From NCBI GenBank assembly GCA_024402695.1, contig JAKSTG010000002.1, positions 62,001 through 126,000 on the forward strand: 64,000 bases of DNA. The letters are read 5' to 3'. The stretch comes from Treponema sp. (GTDB taxonomy: Bacteria; Spirochaetota; Spirochaetia; Treponematales; Treponemataceae). The position numbers were made by a program, and so were the translations under genes. The notes under the pieces are model-generated. The model searched no databases and was not told where the DNA came from. It saw only the letters and a program-made list of their open reading frames with translations. Shown in pieces: positions 42,203-52,319 of this stretch (the stretch's first letter is position 1; the number at the start of each line of letters is the position of its first letter).

Positions 42203-45200
42203 TATTTATTCAAACATTCATAAACTTCAACATATACAGGATACCAATTTGGTATTGATTCACCTAATCCCGCATGATTAAAATTTACTGTAATGTAGCC
42301 AATTAAATCTTGGGAAGTTGCTACCGTATTTTCAGATTGTTTTTCGTAACGTGTTGCAATGACGTTTTCAGTCATAACACGAGGTGCACCTACATTTGTA
42401 GCGTGTATTTGTGCACCATTACCAAATGACCCGTTTGAGATTGTTCCGTTATCAAAATCATTTTTAGTTATTACACGGTCTGAAGAATCAACATTTGGGA
42501 CACCCGGACAATAAAGCCAAGCATAGCTTTCAAATTCCTTCTGTGACATATCATAACCTCGGTATATTTCTTCTTCTTCCAGTTCCAAGAATACAGATTT
42601 TTTGATTCCAGACCAGTTACTGTCACTATATGCATATAACCAACCATTTTTTTGAGAAGAAGTCATAGAAGATGTATACATTTCATTATCTGGATTTGAA
42701 TTGTTAACATGTCCTGCAATTAAACTTAATCCATAATAATCATCTTTTCCGCCAAAAGTAAGATTTTTGTAATAAGTTCTCCAGGTGATATTGGTTTTCC
42801 AGTCTACACGAACTCCGTCATAAACCGGAACAAAAAGTTTTTCGATTTTATAACGTGGTTCAGGATTTGTTATGTCTCTTGAATGTGTTATAGAAAAACT
42901 TTTTTTATTTTGTGATTCATTTGCAATAGAAACCGAGGAGATGAAACCTAATTGTTTTTTTATATTAGTATCAGGATTGCTTACAGCATTCCATACAAGT
43001 GATTCAACATAACCATTTGGATTTGATTCTTCAATTCCAACTTCAAAGGTTAAGATTTCTCCATCAGCAATGTAAATTCCCGAATCTGTAATACGAGAAA
43101 ATTTTCCATTCCTATATAGCTGTGTAATTGTCGGAGTATAGCTTGGATATTTTATTATGCCTGAAATTCTTTTCTCTCCTACAATTCCTCCGTTTGTTGG
43201 ATTTGTTCCTTTTATTACGAATTGCAATTCTCCATTACATTCTTTAAGCGGATTGATAACTATTTCACCTGTTGCAGTCTCATTGTTATTTGCATCCGTA
43301 GAATTTGAGAGATGATTGAAAGCAACTGTAAAATATTCTCCTACTCCTAAACCTTCTGCACTTAATTCTGTATTAGAAGGGCAAACAGTGTAAGAAAGTT
43401 TTACCTGCTCTTTTGGAGTAATATTGAAATTTGTATTTCCCTGGATTTTCAGATCATAAGACCAGGATGTTTTTACTGTAATTTTTGAAGTCGCACCACC
43501 ATCTGTTGCTGCAATTAAAACACCTTGTCCTTCTTTTAAACCTGTAAATGTTACTGTTCCGTTTCCATTTATATCAGGTTCTGAAGGTTCATAATCCCAG
43601 TAATCATCGTCTGAACTCCTTGTCCAGGTTATAATTGCGTTTGGAGGACTGACTGTATATTGCACTGTTTTAGACTGATATGGTGTTATACGTAAAGCAG
43701 TATTTTCGAACTGGAATGATTTTCCTGCTTCGACAATAACTGTACATTTTGCCGGATTAGGAGCACCAGGAAGTCTTGCATAAATTGTGGCTTCTCCAGG
43801 ATTTACTGGATAAAGCTGAACTTTTTTCCCACTTCCCATAATCTTTACGATATTTGAACCGTTAGTCTGATTAGGTCCGACTGAATCCCATTCTATCTGA
43901 TTATAATCGTCGTTGGATTCCAGGTTATCAATACTTGCGGTAAGTGTTGAGCTTCCTCCTCCTTTAACGATTGTAATATAAGTTTTATCAAGTGAAATCG
44001 TTTTTGCTCCACTTCCAGGAATGACAATAAAGAACTGCAAATCACTTGCTGCTTTTTCATGAGAACAGGTAATGATAGCTTCTCCAGGACTGAGAGCTGT
44101 AATATAAATTGATTGTCCATGAACACTTCCATCCTGGCTTATTCCTGTAATTTGAATCTTATCGGTATCTTTTGTTGTCCATTTCAAATTTGCCTGGTCT
44201 GGACTTGTAATATCTGTTCCTGAAATAGAGGCAGTTAAAGTCTGACTTTTTCCTTTTGCTACAGTATATATCGTTGATCCAGAGGTAATATAAGCTGCAT
44301 TTACAGGTTTTTCCTTTACATAAATCATCATTTCGGCACTTGCCTGTTCTACACCTGTAGTAGTTGCAATTAGTTTTGCGGTTACTGTTGTTGTTCCGCT
44401 TGTTACACCCGTAATTTGTACAACAGATTTTGTTCCGGTTACAGAACATATATTTCCATTTGCAACCTTATACTCAATATGAGTTTTTACAGTTGTTGTT
44501 GGCACCTGCATATTTAGGAATTTTACTTCACCCTGGGTAATTGATACTGAATTATCAGGGAAACCAAAAGTTGTGTATTCAGAAACAGTCACTATAATCT
44601 GCTGATTGTATTCAGCTTTCGGGTGGGAGATTGTAATAGTTGTAGTTCCTGTCTGTTTCGGAATAATTGTACATACATTTGCTGCATACTGGAAATCAAT
44701 TACATCATATACATCAAGTGACCATTGAAAATTATACTTGTCAGTAGAAGTTCCATTTACCAGAGATGCCGTAATTGTTTTAGCAGCATCCGTAGGTTTA
44801 AGTTGGAGAATGCTTGAAGGCACAGAAATATAACATTCTGATTTTGTTTTTTCGTCCACAACAACCAATACCTGAGCTGAATATAAAGACTTCGGATGCC
44901 TTACAGTTATATAGCTCTGTCCCTTTCCTACTGCTTTAATTTTACCGATCTGATTCTGTCCGTAAACAGTACAAACAGTTGGGTCATTTGTTTCCCAGAT
45001 AAAATCACTATAATCTTCTTCAGTTCCCCCAATAAGGTCTGCGGTAATATTTGAATAATTATCACCGATATTGGTTACAAGTACACTTGAAGATAACTGA
45101 ATATATGGATTAGCAGCAGCAGCTAAAGGGTCAACAACCTGAACAATGATTTCCAACGGATATTTACAGGTTGAATTAGTAACAGTGATTCTTGCAACAC

Positions 45201-48132
45201 CTGCCTTATTAGCTTTAAGTATTGCTGTACTTGCATTTGGAGTAACATCTACAATGTTGTAATCGCTTGAGGTCCAGGTATAACCATCAAGGATGATATC
45301 ACTTGAGTTTTTAATTGTAACATTTACATTACGTGTGTTTCCTTCTCCAATTGTTACTACGTTTGTATCTGTTGAAAGATAAGTAAAATTGGATAATTCT
45401 TCCTTTGTATTGCCAACAATTACAAGAACTTTCTTTGTAATATTTGTAATACTGTTGGTAACAGTAATTTCTGCCTGACCTGATGCAACCGGAGAAATAA
45501 AAGCAATTCCAGTAAGTGACTGTGCGGAGATCTTAGCAATTTCTTCATTATCAATAGAGAAATTGAATTGATTTGGAGTTTCGTCTGGACAGTTTACTAA
45601 AGTTGCCTGTAATTTCTTTGAAGAATCATCACGGAGCATAGTAATTACATCCTGACATGAAATATATACAACTGGGTCTGTTTCTTTTATTACATATTGA
45701 TTTCCAATTCGTATATATATTTTTAGTGTATTTTGACTGTCAGGGTGAGTAATATTGATTACTGTTTCACCAATTTTGTTGGCTGTAATATGTCCTGAAT
45801 TTCCATTCCCAATTACAGAACAGATTTCCTCATTTTCACTCTGCCATGTAATTTCTGAAAGTTTAGAGGAATTAAGGTTTATTGCCTTAATTGAAATATT
45901 CTTACTTGTGTTTATATCAGAAAAGTAAACAACATTTTGTGTTGTTGTGAAATAAACATCAGGTTCGATATTTACTGCGCTTTCAGGATATACCGTAATT
46001 GAAAATTCACAAGAATAACCATCAATACTTCCATAAAGTTTTGTCGATCCTGGTTTCAAGGCTGTTATTTTAGCCTGACGAGGATTACCTGAATCTTTTA
46101 GAATTGAAATAATTGTTGGGTCATTTACTTTCCAATTAAATCGGGAAAAATCATAAGGGATAATTTTCTTTTCCCCGTTTTCATCAGTGCTTTCTGTATC
46201 TTTAAATCCAACCTGTTCGCAGAAAATATTTGCTGAATCACCAACCTTAATATTGTAATAAAGCTTATCTGAATATAAGGCTTTGATGTTTTCGAGTTCT
46301 TCTTCTGTATCCGCTGTCAATACCAGAATCTTTTTAGGTGAATCAACTTTTGGATGTGTAATATTTATATGAGAGATTGTTGTTCCTGTTCCAACAGGTG
46401 GAGCTTTTACAGTTGCATTTGATTCATTTCCGAGAACTGTTATACGGATATCATCCGGTTCCCATTTTATTGCCTGTTCATCAGTAGGTAATTTATTTGT
46501 TCCCCTAAGTCCAACTGTATAAGTTTTTTCTGTACTATTAACAATTTTAAGAATACCTTCTCCGGTGAAATATAAAGGTTCTTCAAGAATTGCATCCTTT
46601 CCAAGAACTTTTACCAGGATTTCTGTTGGATAAAGAACATTTGGATGTGAAACACTAATTGTTGCTGTTCCTTCTCCAGTTGGTGTAATAATAGCAGAAC
46701 CTGAAATATTAGATTTCGCTGCTCTTGAATAATTAACACTTCCGTTTGTTGTTTCAAGCTTTATTACATCGTTTGTTCCATTTAAAGGATTATTTTTTAC
46801 AGTCCATATCAAATTATTTTCATCCCCTTCTTCACCACCTTTGTAAATGATGTTTACAGAGACAGGGTCAGCACCAACTTTTGTTTTGATATAGTTTTGA
46901 GTTGTCGTAATGTAATTTGTAGTGTCAATTGCATCAGTAAGCTGATTTGTTGCGATAACTAAAACTTCACGGTTATATTCTGCGATTTCATGCTTGATAA
47001 TAAGTTTAGTTGAACCATTTGCCTTACCTTTTAAGAAAACTTGGTTTCCGATCGCCGCAGTAATTGTAGCCACTTCTTCGTTTTCAAGAGAATAAGAAAA
47101 ATCATCAACAGAATAAATACCGTCTTTTACATTTTTTAATTCACTTGTAATTGAATCTTCTGTAGTTCCTGAAAGAGTCAGAATTGTTTTATCTGGTTCA
47201 ATGTAAACATTTTCAACAATCGTAATAACTCTACATACGATATCCAGAGGATAAATAGCTTCAGGATGAGTTACACGAATTGTGCAAACTCCGTTTGCTT
47301 TAGGAGTAATAACACATTTATTACCATTTGTAACAATGGAAACAGGAGCTTTTTCAGTTTCATTTATCAAAGCCCAGGTAAAATTTCCCTGTGCAGAAAC
47401 ATCTCGAGGATTTACAAGATTTACTGAAATAGATTTATCACCATCATCATTTTTTAATGTCAGTATATTGTCATTTGTTGTAATATAGGTTGTTTTTGTA
47501 AAATCATCAAAAACATAAACACCCATATAATAAGGGTAAGTAGATCTTGAATGTGAAATTTTAATTCTTGTGTAACCTGTAGCTTTTGCAGTTATGATAC
47601 AGTATTGACCAGTAGGCTGAACTGAACATACAGAATTATCTTCTACACTCCAGGTATAACCATTTATATCAGCTGCATCTCCACCATAAAGAGAACAAAA
47701 AACTTTTTCGGACATTCCAGGAGACATTTGAAGAATAGAAGTATTTGAATAAATATAAGGTTCAACAACTTTTTCGTAAGTTGGTTCATATCCTGAAATT
47801 GTTAGAATACAGGTAGCTGAATATTTACCATAAGAAACAGTTATTGAGGTCTGTCCTTCTTCAAGTGCATTAAGGACCAGTCCGTTTCCTTTCATTGTTA
47901 CCTGAACCTTTGTTTCCTCATAGGTTAATTCAGGTGTAATATTTGCTGTACTTGGAGAATAAGAATAAGTTAATAAATCCATTCCGCCAACTTTCATTGT
48001 CAGGGAAGACTTATTAAGCTTGAGACTTGTTATTTCATTTGATTTGTTGTCAATATTTCCATCTGCGAAAAAATCGCAAGATGAAAAAACCAGAACGAAA
48101 AATAAAGTAATTAAATAGATAAATTTTTTAGG
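42202..48132 (-). CDS. Giant Ig-like (BIG2) repeat lipoprotein, 1,976 aa, with CCT in place of a start codon
   Basis: A surface protein at the end of the type IV secretion operon. The first ATG in frame (47997) lies after the signal peptide. The 45 codons before it encode KKFIYLITLFFVLVFSSC, a textbook lipoprotein signal, preceded at 48132-48130 by CCT exactly 6 bases after AGGAGG. About fifteen BIG2-type repeats of some 90-110 residues follow; eleven end in a similar motif, e.g. TISVSHPNVLYPTEILVKV, TIRVTHPEAIYPLDIVCRV, YITVRHPKSLYSAQVLVVV. The last 400 residues are different and may be a lectin-like or binding head (GHVNNSNPDNEMYTSS). Such proteins act as adhesins; stabilising mating pairs is the likely role here, inferred from context. 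Confidence 0.8.
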   Translation of the reverse strand, partial: PKKFIYLITLFFVLVFSSCDFFADGNIDNKSNEITSLKLNKSSLTMKVGGMDLLTYSYSPSTANITPELTYEETKVQVTMKGNGLVLNALEEGQTSITVSYGKYSATCILTISGYEPTYEKVVEPYIYSNTSILQMSPGMSEKVFCSLYGGDAADINGYTWSVEDNSVCSVQPTGQYCIITAKATGYTRIKISHSRSTYPYYMGVYVFDDFTKTTYITTNDNILTLKNDDGDKSISVNLVNPRDVSAQGNFTWALINETEKAPVSIVTNGNKCVITPKANGVCTIRVTHPEAIYPLDIVCRVITIVENVYIEPDKTILTLSGTTEDSITSELKNVKDGIYSVDDFSYSLENEEVATITAAIGNQVFLKGKANGSTKLIIKHEIAEYNREVLVIATNQLTDAIDTTNYITTTQNYIKTKVGADPVSVNIIYKGGEEGDENNLIWTVKNNPLNGTNDVIKLETTNGSVNYSRAAKSNISGSAIITPTGEGTATISVSHPNVLYPTEILVKVLGKDAILEEPLYFTGEGILKIVNSTEKTYTVGLRGTNKLPTDEQAIKWEPDDIRITVLGNESNATVKAPPVGTGTTISHINITHPKVDSPKKILVLTADTEEELENIKALYSDKLYYNIKVGDSANIFCEQVGFKDTESTDENGEKKIIPYDFSRFNWKVNDPTIISILKDSGNPRQAKITALKPGSTKLYGSIDGYSCEFSITVYPESAVNIEPDVYFTTTQNVVYFSDINTSKNISIKAINLNSSKLSEITWQSENEEICSVIGNGNSGHITANKIGETVINITHPDSQNTLKIYIRIGNQYVIKETDPVVYISCQDVITMLRDDSSKKLQATLVNCPDETPNQFNFSIDNEEIAKISAQSLTGIAFISPVASGQAEITVTNSITNITKKVLVIVGNTKEELSNFTYLSTDTNVVTIGEGNTRNVNVTIKNSSDIILDGYTWTSSDYNIVDVTPNASTAILKANKAGVARITVTNSTCKYPLEIIVQVVDPLAAAANPYIQLSSSVLVTNIGDNYSNITADLIGGTEEDYSDFIWETNDPTVCTVYGQNQIGKIKAVGKGQSYITVRHPKSLYSAQVLVVVDEKTKSECYISVPSSILQLKPTDAAKTITASLVNGTSTDKYNFQWSLDVYDVIDFQYAANVCTIIPKQTGTTTITISHPKAEYNQQIIVTVSEYTTFGFPDNSVSITQGEVKFLNMQVPTTTVKTHIEYKVANGNICSVTGTKSVVQITGVTSGTTTVTAKLIATTTGVEQASAEMMIYVKEKPVNAAYITSGSTIYTVAKGKSQTLTASISGTDITSPDQANLKWTTKDTDKIQITGISQDGSVHGQSIYITALSPGEAIITCSHEKAASDLQFFIVIPGSGAKTISLDKTYITIVKGGGSSTLTASIDNLESNDDYNQIEWDSVGPNQTNGSNIVKIMGSGKKVQLYPVNPGEATIYARLPGAPNPAKCTVIVEAGKSFQFENTALRITPYQSKTVQYTVSPPNAIITWTRSSDDDYWDYEPSEPDINGNGTVTFTGLKEGQGVLIAATDGGATSKITVKTSWSYDLKIQGNTNFNITPKEQVKLSYTVCPSNTELSAEGLGVGEYFTVAFNHLSNSTDANNNETATGEIVINPLKECNGELQFVIKGTNPTNGGIVGEKRISGIIKYPSYTPTITQLYRNGKFSRITDSGIYIADGEILTFEVGIEESNPNGYVESLVWNAVSNPDTNIKKQLGFISSVSIANESQNKKSFSITHSRDITNPEPRYKIEKLFVPVYDGVRVDWKTNITWRTYYKNLTFGGKDDYYGLSLIAGHVNNSNPDNEMYTSSMTSSQKNGWLYAYSDSNWSGIKKSVFLELEEEEIYRGYDMSQKEFESYAWLYCPGVPNVDSSDRVITKNDFDNGTISNGSFGNGAQIHATNVGAPRVMTENVIATRYEKQSENTVATSQDLIGYITVNFNHAGLGESIPNWYPVYVEVYECLNK

Positions 48133-48144
48133 CTGAAACCTCCT
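48130..48144 (-). promoter_or_regulatory. Strong ribosome-binding site followed by CCT (Ig-repeat gene)
   Basis: AGGAGG (minus strand 48144-48139), TTTCAG, then CCTAAAAAA. No ATG, GTG or TTG occurs in the frame between an upstream stop and codon 46. The same layout occurs at 52304-52319 and 56093-56107. Confidence 0.7.
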
Positions 48145-48161
48145 TATACCAATAAAAAAAA

Positions 48162-49082
48162 TTAAAACAAATCAGAAACTGAGTTTTTTTCATATTCTGA
48201 CATCAATTCATACCTTGACTGCTGCTCGCTTTCTTTTGTTTGCTTTTTTAAAATATCCTGCCATACAAGATAAGAAATACCTTGTTTAAGGTCTTCCTGC
48301 ATTGCTTTTAATGTAAATATTGTCTGTTCCTGGAGCATACCGTTTACCTGTAACAATTCAGGTTCAGTAGCTCCTTCCATACCCATCATTTCAATAATAT
48401 TACTTATTGTTTCGTAAAATTCTTTATCACCTTCCTGTTGTGCTTTCAGGTCTTCTTCTGTGCTTGCTATGAAATATTCTATTTTTTTATCAATATTCTT
48501 TTCAACTTCACGGACCATAAAATAGTTTGCCGGAGTTAATCCATACCGATACCATAACATCATAGCATCTCCTTCTGGTACTCCTTTTGCAAAATTTTCG
48601 GCAACTTGTTTGAAACCATCACCATAATAATTAGTTGCAGCCTTAATCATGTCGACTAGATTTCCGTTATGATCGTCTTTAATTCCGCATAATGATTTGA
48701 AAGAAAACGATTCGTTACCAAAAGTAATTGTTTTTGCATTAAGAGTATCACGAATTTTACGAATATTAGTTAATTGTTTATCCATCTGGCTTGTAGCATT
48801 TTTTATTTCATTTCGAAAATCCAGATCTCCATCCCACTCAATTTCCTCAAAATTAAAAGAAGAAGCTCGGTCAATGTAAAATTGAAGGCGCTCATAATTT
48901 TGTTGAATCATTTCAATCTGATTCATTGTGTGGTCATACATCTGATATAACTGGTCTAAAGATGCCAGGAACTCGGTAATTACAGAAGCATTAACGATTG
49001 GGTCGTGAAAAATAGCTTGTGCAAAAAACTTTGTTGAATTTAAAATTAAACAAAAAAAGAATATTAAATATTTCTTTTTCAT
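48162..49082 (-). CDS. trbJ: TrbJ/VirB5-like type IV secretion protein
   Basis: A 306-residue exported protein: signal peptide MKKKYLIFFFCLILNSTKFFAQ, then a long helical region (DPIVNASVITEFLASLDQLYQMYDHTMNQIEMIQQNYERL) characteristic of TrbJ/VirB5, which sits at the pilus tip. Position right after trbE matches the trbB-C-D-E-J order of RP4- and Tn4371-type elements. The start ATG has GAGGGAGAA upstream and is 1 base from the trbE stop. Confidence 0.78.
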   Translation of the reverse strand: MKKKYLIFFFCLILNSTKFFAQAIFHDPIVNASVITEFLASLDQLYQMYDHTMNQIEMIQQNYERLQFYIDRASSFNFEEIEWDGDLDFRNEIKNATSQMDKQLTNIRKIRDTLNAKTITFGNESFSFKSLCGIKDDHNGNLVDMIKAATNYYGDGFKQVAENFAKGVPEGDAMMLWYRYGLTPANYFMVREVEKNIDKKIEYFIASTEEDLKAQQEGDKEFYETISNIIEMMGMEGATEPELLQVNGMLQEQTIFTLKAMQEDLKQGISYLVWQDILKKQTKESEQQSRYELMSEYEKNSVSDLF

Positions 49083-49083
49083 A

Positions 49084-51549
49084 TTATTCTCCCTCTACTA
49101 AATGTTTATAATCAATATTTTTGGCTTTTAAAATCTCACATACAAGTTCATTTCCTGTATTTTTTCCGAATTCATTTTCAATTCTATCAAGTAATTCATG
49201 CTCTTCCAGACTACAGGTTAAAATACCGAGTTGAAGCTCGTCCAATTCCAATTGGAATCTTCTTGTTCCCATTGAAGATTTATAAAAATAATCCTGTTTC
49301 CTTACCATTTCTGATAACAGTATAATTTCTGATGGTTCAAGTCCGAATTTTTTATAAGTTTCATAGTTCATTTCGGTTTGAGCTTCTTCGTCTGCAAGGA
49401 ATATTTTGGTAACACATTGAGATACAAGTGTTGAAGCTATCGGTGAATTTACAGCATCATTTATTTCCTGGGTTGCAAAAACAACAAATACATTTTTCTT
49501 TCTTAAAGTTTTAAGCCATTCGACGATTTTCCCAGCAAAAATAGGATTTTTAAAAAATGTCCAGGCTTCATCAAGAACAAGTAAAGTTGGTTTTCCTGTG
49601 AATTTTTTTTCACATTGTAGAAACAGGTAATCGAGAGCCGGAGCAACTGCACCTTGTGCCATATCCATTAAGGTACCCATTTCTATCATTGTCCAGGATG
49701 ATAGATTAAAATTATCAAAGTCACTATCAAATAAAGACCCATATTGTCCTCCCAGAACATAAGGAGTTATACCATCCACAATATCATTTGTATTTGTTTT
49801 CGGGTTGAGGTAATTACAATACTGACTGAAAGTAGTTAATGTTCTGGACTTTATATCTTTGGTTGCTAAAAGAACAATTGCATCGTGAATTGAATTTCTC
49901 ATAGCTGCATTTACTTCAATTTTTTGTTCTGTAAGTAATATTTCAATGAATTCGCACGCCCATGATTGTTCTTCAAGTGTATCTATATGTGCCAAAGGTT
50001 GAAACGTAATATCATCTTTTCCAGGTTCGATGTAAATACCACCACAACACATAGTTAGATTTCTCGCACTCCGGTCTTTATCAAAAATGATTACCTGAGA
50101 TTTAGGATATTTCAACCATTGTGCTTCAAGCAATGCTAGTAAAGTAGATTTTCCGGCTCCTGTTCGTCCACTGATCCAGGTATGACCAACATCACGAACG
50201 TTTAAATTAAGAAAAAAAGGAATATTAAATTCTGTGTTACAAATTACGTGCGGATGTTTCTGTCCGCAAATATCTTTCATAAAGTTATTTTCGCTTAACC
50301 CTGCCCAAATAGAAGAAATCGGAATAACATGACTTAAATTTCCTGTAGAACAGAATAGTTCTCTTCTGTTGGCATATATATTTCCTGGCATCATAGAAAG
50401 GAAAGCCTGTAAACAATTTACTGTTTCAATTTTAGTTCTGAAACCGCAAGCTGAGATCAAACCTGCCATTTCCTGGGCTTTCTGTTCGGCAACTTCAATA
50501 TCTTTATCCCATACCATGAGATTACTGCAATAGTCTCCATAACCAACAGTTCCCATTGTTAGGTCTACTTTTGCTTCCTGTGCATCAACTTCTTCTGCTA
50601 TTGCAGCAGTATTTTCACGTGAGGATTCAACATGAACAGTAGATTCCATGACTAACTGACCGATTGATTTTCTTGCCGAATGGAATCTTTTCTCAATCAT
50701 ATCAACTTTTTTTAATGCTTCTTCTTTGGAGTAACAAGAGAATCTTGTGCTCCATCTTAATTCACATCCGGCCTTGTTGATTACATCAAACATAGCAGGA
50801 AGTGTGAAAGAAGGAAAACTACTTATCGCTACGATAGGAATATAATAATCGCCAAGTTTTAATGGCATTGAGTTTTCAAGGTCTGAATCTGTTACTACAT
50901 TATCAATAAAAATATGGGTTTCTTCCGGGTAAACCATCTTAGTCCAGTTTAAAGAAACAGAAGTGTGAAATAATGAAAGTAATTCTGAACTGTTTAATGG
51001 CTGAATATACATAATTGTAGAAAGTATTTTTGCAATTTTTGTTGTTTGCATTTTAAAAAACTTAAGTTCTGATTTAAAAGTTTTTGTATCGTCTTTCTCT
51101 TTTCCTGTATTTGATTTAAGTAATTTGTTTTTAATTTTTGTTTCGGCTTGTGGTGGGAGAAAATAGGTAAAGATGAGAAAATATCTGTTCTTAAAATGAT
51201 TTCCTGAATAGGTAAAATTTAATTCTCTCTGTCTTTCTATCAAATAACCTGTAAAATTTTCGAAGCTGCTTCCAGGATAATCATTATTGATTTCTCTCTG
51301 CAATTCAAACTGAACCGTCCAGTTTTCACCAAGCTGAATAATTCCGTTATTAAACATATTTGAAATTGAATTGATTTTAGCTATGGAAGAGCTTGCAATA
51401 TCCGGAGCAATAAATTCATAAGCACAAGTTAAAGCATTTCCTTTGAGTTTGGCAATTCCCTCTTCTGCCATACAGATCCAGGGACAAAGTGTGCTTAAAG
51501 AAGTTCCTTTTGTTTTATATGATTTAAAATCTAATGGTTCAATCAGCAT
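49084..51549 (-). CDS. trbE: TrbE/VirB4 conjugation ATPase
   Basis: An 821-residue ATPase of the CagE/TrbE/VirB family that powers pilus assembly and transfer. The N-terminal domain (about 1-400) includes FYKMQTTKIAKILSTI-like helices; the P-loop WISGRTGAGKST lies near residue 461, followed by VIIFDKDRSARNLTM, and Walker B LLVLDEAWTFF near 658, then VFATQEINDAV. Length is normal. It overlaps its operon neighbours closely (5 bases from trbD, 1 from trbJ). Confidence 0.93.
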   Translation of the reverse strand: MLIEPLDFKSYKTKGTSLSTLCPWICMAEEGIAKLKGNALTCAYEFIAPDIASSSIAKINSISNMFNNGIIQLGENWTVQFELQREINNDYPGSSFENFTGYLIERQRELNFTYSGNHFKNRYFLIFTYFLPPQAETKIKNKLLKSNTGKEKDDTKTFKSELKFFKMQTTKIAKILSTIMYIQPLNSSELLSLFHTSVSLNWTKMVYPEETHIFIDNVVTDSDLENSMPLKLGDYYIPIVAISSFPSFTLPAMFDVINKAGCELRWSTRFSCYSKEEALKKVDMIEKRFHSARKSIGQLVMESTVHVESSRENTAAIAEEVDAQEAKVDLTMGTVGYGDYCSNLMVWDKDIEVAEQKAQEMAGLISACGFRTKIETVNCLQAFLSMMPGNIYANRRELFCSTGNLSHVIPISSIWAGLSENNFMKDICGQKHPHVICNTEFNIPFFLNLNVRDVGHTWISGRTGAGKSTLLALLEAQWLKYPKSQVIIFDKDRSARNLTMCCGGIYIEPGKDDITFQPLAHIDTLEEQSWACEFIEILLTEQKIEVNAAMRNSIHDAIVLLATKDIKSRTLTTFSQYCNYLNPKTNTNDIVDGITPYVLGGQYGSLFDSDFDNFNLSSWTMIEMGTLMDMAQGAVAPALDYLFLQCEKKFTGKPTLLVLDEAWTFFKNPIFAGKIVEWLKTLRKKNVFVVFATQEINDAVNSPIASTLVSQCVTKIFLADEEAQTEMNYETYKKFGLEPSEIILLSEMVRKQDYFYKSSMGTRRFQLELDELQLGILTCSLEEHELLDRIENEFGKNTGNELVCEILKAKNIDYKHLVEGE

Positions 51550-51554
51550 ATTTT

Positions 51555-51815
51555 TTATCCTATGTATTTATCCTGTTGGTTGAAGTTCTCGAAAAGAAAT
51601 TCCAACAACATCTGTTCATTTTTACAAACTCTACGGCAAATCAATAAAGCTGCAATACCAATTCCAATACAATAAATACTGACTAGTGAAGCAAGGATTA
51701 TTGTACATATTAAAATGGTATAGAAAGCCTTTTCACCGATTCCAAATAGAACCTTCTTCTCCATCAGAGACTGATGTACAGGAATTGAATAATCTGCTAT
51801 ATTTTCATCTTTCAT
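51555..51815 (-). CDS. trbD: TrbD/VirB3-like inner-membrane protein
   Basis: An 86-residue protein starting MKDENIADYSIPVHQSLMEK, the VirB3/TrbD-type opening, with a long hydrophobic stretch (AFYTILICTIILASLVSIYCIGIGIAALLI). VirB3 works with VirB4 at the inner membrane. A normal ATG with GGAGA upstream is present, unlike its neighbour trbC. Confidence 0.85.
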   Translation of the reverse strand: MKDENIADYSIPVHQSLMEKKVLFGIGEKAFYTILICTIILASLVSIYCIGIGIAALLICRRVCKNEQMLLEFLFENFNQQDKYIG

Positions 51816-51883
51816 TGTTTCTCCTTCGAACAGGGAAATATCCTTTCAAGGCTATAAAGGATAAATCCCTGTTACATTGGTTG

Positions 51884-52306
51884 TTATACAAACAAGGTAA
51901 TTGCTTCTGGAGTAACCATTGACAGCCCTTCCTGAGTAATTCCTGAGAAGAAGAAATTTACGATAGAAGTAGCTCCAAGAATTCCTGCTGTTCCGATAAT
52001 CCAAGGGAGAACTTTTTTGATGATTCCTCCTTCTCCCTGTGCATTACCAAAAGCAATTACACCAAACTCGATGATTAAAGCAACAACAAGCAATGCTTTA
52101 ACCCATGTTGCACTTACCAGTTCAAGGATTTTTGTTCCAGCTGTATCCAGAACCGGAATACCTTCGGCAAACAAACCGCTTGAACAGAACAATGAAACGA
52201 AAAGCAGACAAATGATTGTTTTGAATGCTTTTTTGCTGATTTTTCTGTTGAAAAAACAGAAATGTGAATTTTCCGTCAAAGACGGATTAAGCTTAATTTC
52301 TTTAGG
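51884..52306 (-). CDS. trbC: TrbC/VirB2-like pilin precursor, with CCT in place of a start codon
   Basis: A pilin-type protein: basic N-terminus, signal helix (KAFKTIICLLFVSLFCSSGLFAEG), then two hydrophobic segments (KALLVVALIIEFGVIAFG and LPWIIGTAGILGATSIVNFFF) separated by a short polar loop, as in TrbC/VirB2. The only in-frame standard start is TTG 52279, without a ribosome-binding site. A strong AGGAGG lies at 52319-52314, followed 7 bases later by CCT (52306-52304) and AAA GAA ATT in the same frame. That gives a 140-residue product; from TTG it would be 131. The trbB stop and this site form a TTAGGC/GCCTAA inverted repeat enclosing AGGAGG. Confidence 0.78.
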   Translation of the reverse strand, partial: PKEIKLNPSLTENSHFCFFNRKISKKAFKTIICLLFVSLFCSSGLFAEGIPVLDTAGTKILELVSATWVKALLVVALIIEFGVIAFGNAQGEGGIIKKVLPWIIGTAGILGATSIVNFFFSGITQEGLSMVTPEAITLFV

Positions 52307-52319
52307 CGAAATACCTCCT

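Noticed and set aside
44159..44449. Asn/Cys-rich 96-codon frame inside the Ig-repeat gene
   Set aside because: Frame-shifted reading of Thr/Val-rich repeat DNA; no ribosome-binding site.
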